DNA from: JAATFY01 sp049276515
GTDB lineage: Bacteria; Pseudomonadota; Alphaproteobacteria; UBA9219
Reading direction: 5' to 3'
DNA: 28,339 nt
Assembly (NCBI GenBank): GCA_049276515.1
Contig: JBASWO010000005.1
Location: forward strand, 1 to 28,339
Positions 22,250 to 28,339 of this stretch are shown piece by piece (positions within the stretch are counted from its first letter, which is position 1; every line of letters starts with the position of its first letter). A program made the position numbers and the translations under genes. The notes under the pieces are model-generated. The model saw only the letters and a program-made list of their open reading frames with translations. It made no database searches and was not told where the DNA came from.

Positions 22250-23773
22250 CTAAACGGGTGCAGGTGGTGGTGCGGCTTTAGCTGTGCTGATCGCAATGGC
22301 TGTAGCGGCAGCAGGCACTGGTGGGAACTCTCTTTTCAGCTCTTCGGTCGTGCGAATTTTCACGCCTAACTTCTTCAAATCGAGACCCAAAAGTGTACCG
22401 ATAACACCTTTGATCGTATTAGCAGCCTCATTCAGTCTCGTTGGATCGCGATCCACAGCGGCGATACGGATACGCAACTCATCATTATTATCTGTAAAGA
22501 ATTGGCCAGGCGTTACCATGATAGGCATAAAACCAATGCGGTGGGCACGAGCAAACACATGCATAATATCGCTTGCCGTCTGAATAGTCTCAGGCGCACT
22601 GCCCTTATATTCATCAGCGATTTGCAAGCTGTCTTGCAAGGCATGAGGTACGGTAACTCCCTTGAGGCAATCAAGGCGAGGATATAAATAATAGGTGCCT
22701 TCAGGTATACCTGAATCTAGCATTTTAACGCCGAGAGTAGCTTCAAGATCAATAAAACCTTGGCCAATAGCTGCCATTCTCTCTTGATAATAGTTGGCTG
22801 TTTCATAGCGGTGGCTTACATCATTTTTGCCCACGGGTTGTGGGTCAAGACCCTCGGCAATATTGTCGAGTGTGACAACGGTGCCCAATAAAGAGGATGT
22901 CGCGGTTCCAAGATAAGAAAAGGCTGTGGTGCCGCGTATATATTTAGCAATCGTAGCACTTGGTGTTGCAACGAGAGCCCCACGATCCTGACCATGTCCT
23001 TCTTTGGATGGGCTATGAACTAAAATGGTTCTCTCGAGTGCATCATCTGATAAAAACTGCATTGGCGTGTAAACGCCAAGGTCAGAGCGCACTGTTGCAA
23101 GATATAAATCTTCCTGAATTAAATAGAGATTAGGAAACTCGGCAGTTAAACGATTTAAGATTCCACCCAACTTCTTAGCATCAGCTTCAGTCAGAGTTTT
23201 GCCGGTAGGATTGTGAGGATAGTGATACATAAGCACAAGAGGCTTATCTGCACGTGCAGCTTTCATTTTCTCTCTAAGAATATCTTCATTTAAAAGATAG
23301 TCATCTTCTGCACGAAGAGGAAAACGTATCATGTTCATGTGATTGCGAGCTGTAATAGGATCCCAAGGTGGATAAAAAGGGTCTGTTACCAAAACTTGCG
23401 CTTCATCTTCTTCAAAAATAGATAGAGCTGTATTGAGGCCGCCTGTACCGCCAGGAACGCAGAAAACTTTATCCACATCAAAGGTACCAGGAGGCAGCCG
23501 GCCTACTTTTGCCAAAATTTCAGCAGCCTTAGCGCGTAAGCTGGGTTCGCCTGTGTGATCTGTGTAGCCCGTGCCTTTGGGGCGCGTCAGGAAATACTGG
23601 GACATAGCAAAATTGGCTTCGTCCAAAGTCGGGCCTGTTGGATCGCCAACATTGCAGCGAACGAGGCCGACACCCTCTTCTTTTTCTATACGTGCAGCTT
23701 CCGCACCGAGGGCGCGCAAAGGATTTTCTGTTACATAAAGTGGTTTTAGAAATCTGGTGTGATGTGCTGTCAT
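22250..23773 (-). CDS. PLP-dependent aminotransferase, class I/II
   Basis: 507 aa, longer than the ~400 usual for the family. Key parts: VGDPTGPTLDEA, GGTGGLNTAL (phosphate loop), NPTGKTL with Asn188, EDLY with Asp222, SPSKEGHGQDRG with Lys257 as the Schiff-base lysine and Arg264, and LRIRIA with the substrate-carboxylate Arg near residue 430. An extra Ala/Pro-rich tail of about 40 residues ends the protein. The amino acid substrate cannot be told from sequence. It may be cotranscribed with the antiporter. Confidence 0.88.
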   Translation of the reverse strand: MTAHHTRFLKPLYVTENPLRALGAEAARIEKEEGVGLVRCNVGDPTGPTLDEANFAMSQYFLTRPKGTGYTDHTGEPSLRAKAAEILAKVGRLPPGTFDVDKVFCVPGGTGGLNTALSIFEEDEAQVLVTDPFYPPWDPITARNHMNMIRFPLRAEDDYLLNEDILREKMKAARADKPLVLMYHYPHNPTGKTLTEADAKKLGGILNRLTAEFPNLYLIQEDLYLATVRSDLGVYTPMQFLSDDALERTILVHSPSKEGHGQDRGALVATPSATIAKYIRGTTAFSYLGTATSSLLGTVVTLDNIAEGLDPQPVGKNDVSHRYETANYYQERMAAIGQGFIDLEATLGVKMLDSGIPEGTYYLYPRLDCLKGVTVPHALQDSLQIADEYKGSAPETIQTASDIMHVFARAHRIGFMPIMVTPGQFFTDNNDELRIRIAAVDRDPTRLNEAANTIKGVIGTLLGLDLKKLGVKIRTTEELKREFPPVPAAATAIAISTAKAAPPPAPV

Positions 23774-23933
23774 AAAAAATCTCTATTGTTAAATATCGAC
23801 CTAATAAAAGGCGCTAAAGCGCACCGAGAATAGAAGAGAAATTCATGGTTAGTCTAGGAAATAAGGGAGAGCTTTAGTTTCAAACTCTGTCTTAATTAAC
23901 CATGATGAATTCGGTAAATAAGGAGAATTTCTA

Positions 23934-24311
23934 TCAGGCATTCACAAGGCAAATAATATTCCCATCTGGATCCTTAAACCACGCATTTCGCATATCGCCC
24001 ATAGTATGGATATCGCCCTTCAATGTGGTGCCCGGCATATCATAATGCTCAAACGTAACGCTCTTGCTTTTGAGATCAGCTACAATCTTTTCGAGATCGT
24101 CTCCTACACTCCAAGTGGCAACAGTTGTTTGATAGCCCCCTGCAAACGCAGATTGATAAACTAAAAGGCTCGTCGTTCCGCACTTATAGCTCGTGTAATT
24201 CTCTTCATCGCTCTGTTCTTTTATAAGGCCGAGCTTTCCTTCATAGAAATCAATGGCAAGCTGCAAATCTTTGACGGCGATAGTCGCCGCTACGTTTTTC
24301 CTATTTAACAT
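23934..24311 (-). CDS. VOC family protein (glyoxalase-like)
   Basis: 125 aa. Two beta-alpha-beta-beta-beta modules: AATIAVKDLQLAIDFYEGKLGL, then TSLLVYQS, then ATWSVGDDLEKIVADL and the closing AWFKDPDGNIICLV. The family binds a metal in a shallow barrel and includes lyases, dioxygenases and resistance proteins. The usual N-terminal His and the C-terminal E-N-x-I Glu are not both present (NIICL instead of xxxEL), so it may not be a standard glyoxalase I. GGGAG ribosome binding site upstream. Confidence 0.85.
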   Translation of the reverse strand: MLNRKNVAATIAVKDLQLAIDFYEGKLGLIKEQSDEENYTSYKCGTTSLLVYQSAFAGGYQTTVATWSVGDDLEKIVADLKSKSVTFEHYDMPGTTLKGDIHTMGDMRNAWFKDPDGNIICLVNA

Positions 24312-24472
24312 GCAATTGCTCCCATTATCCCCAAGGTTATGAACAAGTTTAATGAGAAGAGATAAATTCTCTGTAAGAATTTTAACTTTGTCTTAAGCCC
24401 TCCAGCATCGAAAACTTATCCCAATCAGCTCATATCAATTCTACCCAAATTCCCCAAAAGTAGGAGCGTGTT

Positions 24473-25000
24473 ATGAAGTTGATGGACACTGTGAAAAATT
24501 CAAGCCATATCGTTGAAAAGGCTCTAGCCATAACGCCTGAGAAAAAGGGCGATATGGATATTCTTGATAAGCTTCATAAGGAGCATGAAGAGGTTAAGGC
24601 TCTTCTCAAGCAACTGGTAGAAAGCGAATCTGCGCCGACACGTAAATCTCTTCTCAAGAAAGTTAAGTTAGCACTCGTCCCGCATGCGCGCGCCGAAGAA
24701 AAAGTAGTCTATGACCCCATTCTTCGCCAAAAAGATAAAGAAGCGAAGATCAATGGTGAAGAGGGTTATCTTGAGCACGCCCTTGCTGATAAAATGGTGC
24801 TGACTTTAAGCAAAATACGTAATGCGACATCACCTGAATTTACGGCAGCCGCAAAAGTTCTCAAGGAGCTGATCGAACACCATATCAAAGAAGAAGAAAG
24901 CGATATTTGGAAAGATGTTCGCGAATATTTCAATGATGAAGAACGTATCGAGATGAACCGTAAGTTCGAATTAGCGAAAAAGAAAGTACGTGTTGCTTAA
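24473..25000 (+). CDS. Hemerythrin HHE-domain protein
   Basis: 175 aa. Four-helix bundle di-iron ligands are visible: His35 and His38 (LDKLHKEHEE), His71 with Glu75 (VPHARAEEKV), His102 (LEHALADKM), and His136/His137 with Glu140/141 (IEHHIKEEE). It probably binds O2 or senses oxygen/NO, or supports iron/oxidative stress handling. The N-terminal ~27 residues precede the domain. AGGAG about 8-12 bases before the ATG. It converges with the isochorismatase gene, the stop codons overlapping. Confidence 0.9.
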   Translation: MKLMDTVKNSSHIVEKALAITPEKKGDMDILDKLHKEHEEVKALLKQLVESESAPTRKSLLKKVKLALVPHARAEEKVVYDPILRQKDKEAKINGEEGYLEHALADKMVLTLSKIRNATSPEFTAAAKVLKELIEHHIKEEESDIWKDVREYFNDEERIEMNRKFELAKKKVRVA

Positions 25001-25506
25001 GTTAAAGCATCAGATCGGATTATATGTTGCTGGCCAATAAGCTTGGCCAGCAATTCTATAGCCATATCGTGATAACGGGCATCCTGATCACTCGCACATA
25101 AATCTTTTAATATCCACGTGCGGATATTGCTCTCAAATAAATCCAATGCGGTTTTAAGAACGCAAGCTTCAGTCGCTATGCCGCATAAAGCGACTTCATC
25201 GACTGAGAGTTCCGTAAGCTTTTGGTGCAATTCTTGGGTTACACATGTGTAATAAGGGCGATCAATGATCGTGGCATCGTCACGCGGTGGTAAGGCTAGT
25301 GCTGTATTTTTATCATGCGGCGGCAGTTTTTGATAATCCAGGATATTACGAAAGGGTGAGTGTGGTGGATTATGAAATTTTGTGAAGATAACGCTGCCCT
25401 TAAAACGACTTTGCAGCTTATCGATGGGATCCAAAACATGTTCAGAATGTTTTGTAATAAATCCCTTTTGGGCATCGACAATGATTAGGACTTTGACTCG
25501 TGGCAT
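24997..25506 (-). CDS. Isochorismatase-family cysteine hydrolase
   Basis: 169 aa from the ATG at 25506 (GAGGT 10-14 bases upstream); a GTG at 25524 is less likely. Nucleophile Cys115 lies in LCGIATEACVLKTALD and Asp11 in IIVDAQKGF. The third triad position, normally Lys before a Pro-x-Tyr or similar, here appears as Arg83 (TIIDRPYYT). The fold is intact but the Lys-to-Arg change may alter activity. The substrate (nicotinamide-, isochorismate- or other amide-like) is unknown. A minus-strand terminator (25532-25552) separates it from the hydrolase gene upstream. Confidence 0.8.
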   Translation of the reverse strand: MPRVKVLIIVDAQKGFITKHSEHVLDPIDKLQSRFKGSVIFTKFHNPPHSPFRNILDYQKLPPHDKNTALALPPRDDATIIDRPYYTCVTQELHQKLTELSVDEVALCGIATEACVLKTALDLFESNIRTWILKDLCASDQDARYHDMAIELLAKLIGQQHIIRSDALT

Positions 25507-25531
25507 AGGGGGTGACCTCACCACCCACTTT

Positions 25532-25552
25532 AAAAAAATCCTTATAAAGGAT
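25532..25552 (-). terminator. Intrinsic terminator after the alpha/beta hydrolase gene
   Basis: ATCCTT and AAGGAT form a 6-bp stem with a 3-base loop, and on the minus strand the hairpin is followed by seven T. It ends the FMN reductase/hydrolase transcript before the isochorismatase gene. Confidence 0.65.
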
Positions 25553-25601
25553 CCATGCTAAGTAATTGAAGAATAATGGCTATATCGGATTTAAAGCGAT
25601 T

Positions 25602-26453
25602 TTATTCGCAGATTGGGTTTTGCATGAAACCTACTATGTCATTCAAGAGAGAACTATCCGATGATCCCAACCAAGATAAATTGGCGATGATCCAGATGTG
25701 ATCTGTCTCAGAATAGATTTTTGTTTTTACACAACCACGCATCCTATGAATGCGAGTTGCTAATTTATCCATATTACTTTTCTTCACAGCCGTATCATCA
25801 CGTCCCCAAAGTAAAAGCATAGGGGGTTCTTTGCCATCCACAAAAGTTGTGACTTGCATGGAGGCATAACGAGAGGGCGGGCCAAACATAGCAATCAAGT
25901 CAGGCTCATCTGGTATGAAGTCATAAGGGCCAGCAAGTCCGACAAAAGTTTTTACAAGAGAGCGGGGCTTTCCATATTTTTTGAGATAGCGTGGATCTGT
26001 CACGGCAAGAGCACCGATATGTGCACCGGCTGAATGACCCATGACATGTATCAAATGAGGATTGCCGCCATATTCTTTAATATGTTTTTGAACCCACACT
26101 AAAGCGGCTGCAGCATCATCGACATAGGCCGGAAATTGAACATCTGGATATTTTCTATAGTCAGGAATGACCGTGATGTAGCCCTTCTTAGCGAGAGCCG
26201 AGCCAACAAAGGGGTAGTCATCTTTGCTACCCGCTTGCCAACGACCACCATGTAGAAAAACCACAACAGGTAAGGTTTTTTCTTCATGTGTTGGCGGAAG
26301 ATAGAGATCGAGTTTTTGCTTGGTTTGAAGATTATAGGTAATATCGTTGATATTATGAATGCTATCAAAATGTGTTGGCAAATTAACGGCAGCTACATCC
26401 AATTGAGCGCAGCTTGCTAAAAAGCCCAGAACAACAAGCCCATAATGCTTCAT
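25602..26453 (-). CDS. Alpha/beta hydrolase, lipoprotein (carboxylesterase-like)
   Basis: 283 aa. Signal peptide with lipobox LASC (Cys15) indicates an outer- or inner-membrane lipoprotein. Hydrolase motifs are FLHGGRW (oxyanion), GHSAGAH with nucleophile Ser, WGRDDTAV with the acid, and SETDHIW with the catalytic His. It belongs to the BD-FAE/kynurenine formamidase-like esterases; the ester substrate is unknown. It begins 3 bases after the FMN reductase stop and is surely cotranscribed with it. Confidence 0.85.
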   Translation of the reverse strand: MKHYGLVVLGFLASCAQLDVAAVNLPTHFDSIHNINDITYNLQTKQKLDLYLPPTHEEKTLPVVVFLHGGRWQAGSKDDYPFVGSALAKKGYITVIPDYRKYPDVQFPAYVDDAAAALVWVQKHIKEYGGNPHLIHVMGHSAGAHIGALAVTDPRYLKKYGKPRSLVKTFVGLAGPYDFIPDEPDLIAMFGPPSRYASMQVTTFVDGKEPPMLLLWGRDDTAVKKSNMDKLATRIHRMRGCVKTKIYSETDHIWIIANLSWLGSSDSSLLNDIVGFMQNPICE

Positions 26454-26456
26454 GGA

Positions 26457-27026
26457 TTAAGCTGCTTTAGCAGATGACGAGCTGTTTTTTCCAACCCAAG
26501 CTACAAATTTATCAACATAGCTGCCGAGAAATTTTTGTGTCGCCTCAGCTGTGATCGTGCCTTCTGCATCAATCATGCCGTCTTTAAACTGTACATAAGC
26601 TTCAGGTTGACCCATTAAACTGACATCGAGATAATTGAGAATGGGCTTTAAAGCTTGTTGCGCACAAGCCGAGCCTATCGCACCACTTGATGTGCCGATA
26701 ATGGCAGTTGGCTTGCCAGCAAAGGCATTTTTGCCATAGGGACGACTGGCCCAATCAATTGCATTCTTTAAAGGACCAGGAACTGAGCGATTATATTCAG
26801 GTGTTACAATCAGAACGCCATCGGCAGCGATAATTGCATTTTTAAAGGCGGCGGCAGGTGCTGGGAAGTTGGTTTCAAGATCTTGGTTATAAAGCGGGAG
26901 ATCAATAGATAAAATTTCAGCTTTAAATTTTCCTTCCCCCAATTTTTTGAGGGCTTTAGCTAATTTCATATTGATCGAATCTTTGCGCAGACTGCCAACA
27001 ATAATCACAGTTTTGAATTCAGACAT
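26457..27026 (-). CDS. NADPH-dependent FMN reductase (ChrR/azoreductase-like)
   Basis: 189 aa, flavodoxin-like. Motifs: VGSLRKDSIN (11-19, FMN phosphate loop), LPLYNQDLE, TPEYNRSVPGPLKNAIDW (ring-binding loop) and IGTSSGAIGSACAQQAL. It reduces quinones, chromate or azo dyes using NAD(P)H; the natural substrate is likely quinones or FMN. Strong ribosome binding site (GAGGGGG, about 6-12 bases upstream). First gene of a two-gene operon with the lipoprotein esterase. Confidence 0.9.
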   Translation of the reverse strand: MSEFKTVIIVGSLRKDSINMKLAKALKKLGEGKFKAEILSIDLPLYNQDLETNFPAPAAAFKNAIIAADGVLIVTPEYNRSVPGPLKNAIDWASRPYGKNAFAGKPTAIIGTSSGAIGSACAQQALKPILNYLDVSLMGQPEAYVQFKDGMIDAEGTITAEATQKFLGSYVDKFVAWVGKNSSSSAKAA

Positions 27027-27092
27027 TTTACAACCCCCTCAATGAACCCAAGCTCAAACTATGATGATCGTAACCGCTCAGACCTTTAATGT

Positions 27093-27395
27093 CTAATCGT
27101 GTTTCTTTTTTCCGCGGTGATGATCATCACGGTCATTGCGATGATGGCTGTCGCGATTAGATTTATCATGTTTGTGAGACTCATGTTTGCGGGGGTGGTA
27201 ATCACGGGTTGTCGTACGGCCATAATAAACGCTGCCATAGTGGACATCATAGGTTGGATAATCATAATAAACGGCCGATGGATAACCTGAATAGACGGGT
27301 GTTGCCTCATAGTAACCTTGTTCATAAGCGCACGCGCTTAAAACAAGCGGAAGACAGAGGATGGGTGCTAAAGCAAAAATTCGTTTTTTTGGCAT
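27093..27395 (-). CDS. Small His-rich lipoprotein
   Basis: 100 aa from the ATG at 27395, chosen for the ribosome binding site AAGGAGAG just upstream; a longer frame to 27476 lacks one. Signal peptide with lipobox LSAC (Cys22), then a Tyr-rich middle (EATPVYSGYPSAVYYD) and a Lys/His/Asp tail ending in HHRGKKKHD. The tail has about ten His and could bind Ni, Zn or Cu, or contact the cell wall. Similar Tyr- and His-rich small lipoproteins are common and unassigned. Confidence 0.7.
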   Translation of the reverse strand: MPKKRIFALAPILCLPLVLSACAYEQGYYEATPVYSGYPSAVYYDYPTYDVHYGSVYYGRTTTRDYHPRKHESHKHDKSNRDSHHRNDRDDHHRGKKKHD

Positions 27396-27504
27396 GTGAT
27401 CTCTCCTTATATTCTCATTGAAAGAGACAGCTGATAAATAATCCATACTTTCCCCAAAAGGCCTGCTAATCTGCACATAAGGCTAATATTTTCAGAGTTT
27501 TTGA

Positions 27505-28224
27505 ATGCTCACGATCGATAGCGCACAGAATACCACCTTTAAAAAATACCTGAGCCTCACCGGGGCTAAGGGCTTGAAGAAAGAAGGTCTCTTTTTACTC
27601 AGTGGTGAAAAGCTCGTGCGCGAGTTTCTGAAAAAGCCAAACCTGCCCATTGTCAGCGAATTGGTTACGGCCAAGCTTAAGCCATTAACAAAAAATGCAG
27701 CACAATTATCCACTGCGCTTTTTAATGAGGTTGATGTGCTTGGCACACATTTCAATATTTTGGTTGTCAAGCAGCCAGAGATTGATGTGGTCGAAATATC
27801 TCAGCATAAGCCACGCGGTATTGAAGTAGTTCTTCCCGTGGGGGATCCCGGCAATCTGGGTGCTCTCTTACGTAGTTGCGAAGCTTTTGGTGTTGAGCGC
27901 GTCATTTTAACGCAAGAAGCAGCGCATCCTTTTTTACCAAAATCTGTCAAAGCATCAGCCGGAAGCGCTTTACGCATAGGCCTTTTACAAGGCCCTGCCT
28001 TGAAAGATATACCTGCTCAAAGTATGGCCCTCGATATGCAGGGGACATCACTTTACAGTTTTCGTTGGCCCAAAGATGGTCTGCTTGTCGTGGGAGAAGA
28101 AGGGGCTGGCCTCAGTCAGCACTTTAAGCAGCGTATCAGCATTCCCACAAAAAATGTTGAAAGCCTCAATGCCGTGGTCGCCGCAAGCATTGCTCTTGCA
28201 CATAAATCTTCTACATCTACATAA
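27505..28224 (+). CDS. SpoU/TrmH-class RNA 2'-O-ribose methyltransferase
   Basis: 239 aa. SPOUT fold with motif 1 GDPGNLGALLRSCEAFG (Arg123 being the catalytic Arg), motif 2 LLVVGEEGAGLS (193-204) and motif 3 ISIPTKNVESLNAVVAASIA (Asn222). An N-terminal substrate-binding domain (1-85) contains KEGLFLLSGEKLVREFL. The trefoil-knot SAM site is complete, so it should methylate tRNA or rRNA ribose; the target is unknown. The residue before the PGN motif is Asp instead of the common Asn. The ribosome binding site is unclear. Confidence 0.88.
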   Translation: MLTIDSAQNTTFKKYLSLTGAKGLKKEGLFLLSGEKLVREFLKKPNLPIVSELVTAKLKPLTKNAAQLSTALFNEVDVLGTHFNILVVKQPEIDVVEISQHKPRGIEVVLPVGDPGNLGALLRSCEAFGVERVILTQEAAHPFLPKSVKASAGSALRIGLLQGPALKDIPAQSMALDMQGTSLYSFRWPKDGLLVVGEEGAGLSQHFKQRISIPTKNVESLNAVVAASIALAHKSSTST

Positions 28225-28339
28225 GACGTACTTGCTTCACGTCGCGTTGCTTTGAGAGCTTATCAGCAAGGCGCGTTGGCTCAGGGAGGCGGTATTTTGT
28301 CACACACTGCATCGTTATTTTGATCGATGTGGTGTGACT
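28217..28339 (-). CDS. 3' end of a minus-strand gene (partial)
   Basis: An open frame of 40 codons runs from the window edge to a TAG at 28217-28219, ending KLSKQRDVKQVRLM. It overlaps the end of the SpoU gene by 8 bases in the convergent orientation. The other two minus-strand frames contain stops here. The visible piece is too short for a family assignment. Confidence 0.3.
   Translation of the reverse strand, partial: SHTTSIKITMQCVTKYRLPEPTRLADKLSKQRDVKQVRLM

Overview
The window looks like part of an alphaproteobacterial chromosome of moderate GC (roughly 45% by eye). It carries the right-hand part of an integrated mobilizable element, which ends at a tRNA-Ser(CGA) gene (19366-19456), followed by ordinary chromosomal housekeeping genes. 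Pointers to Alphaproteobacteria are the DUF736 protein, the MobC/relaxase pair, a DUF6456-like protein and the flavour of the chromosomal genes. The genus cannot be named from sequence alone. The left end of the element is outside the window.

Element, 1 to about 19365. Region A (83-4163, minus): an unrecognised 398-aa protein and an ~843-aa Sel1-repeat membrane protein 9 bases apart, plus a small hypothetical. Region B (4306-7671): two divergent transcription units. Each has an XRE-type regulator with the same HTH plus C-terminal sensor architecture. The leftward unit also has two unannotated ORFs of 53 and 54 aa; the rightward one also has an EgtD-like SAM methyltransferase overlapping its regulator. 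A short XRE repressor faces them. Region C (7672-8956): gene-poor and rich in structure. It has TGTWACA operator clusters, a ~190-base stretch closed by complementary 11-mers upstream of a DUF6456-like gene, and a consensus sigma70 promoter reading into a ~65-nt RNA with its own intrinsic terminator. Region D (8957-10051): an operon of two secreted Cys-containing proteins and one cytosolic protein. Region E (10126-14425): LPD7 protein, a protein of regular 34-residue repeats, MobC, a relaxase, a 40-aa very basic ORF and DUF736. Region F (14544-17611, minus): a C5-cytosine methyltransferase overlapping a MORC/MutL-like GHKL ATPase with a C-terminal PD-(D/E)XK nuclease, i.e. an ATPase-type restriction-modification system. 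Region G (17856-19312): AlpA-like HTH, tyrosine integrase and repeated putative arm sites directly before the tRNA.

Chromosomal flank, 19482-28339: DUF1428, SRPBCC/AHSA1 protein, AlkA-like glycosylase overlapping a ChaA-type Ca2+/H+ antiporter, PLP aminotransferase, VOC protein, hemerythrin, isochorismatase-like hydrolase, lipoprotein alpha/beta hydrolase with an NADPH:FMN reductase, a His-rich small lipoprotein, a SpoU-class RNA methyltransferase, and the tail of one more gene.

How it fits together: integrase and AlpA-like protein would move the element in and out of tRNA-Ser. MobC and relaxase would mobilize it using another element's type IV secretion system, since none is visible here. 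The restriction-modification genes protect or stabilise it. The regulators with TGTWACA sites look like a private regulatory circuit. The least explained parts are region B with its methyltransferase, the structured and short RNA region C, and the 34-residue solenoid protein.
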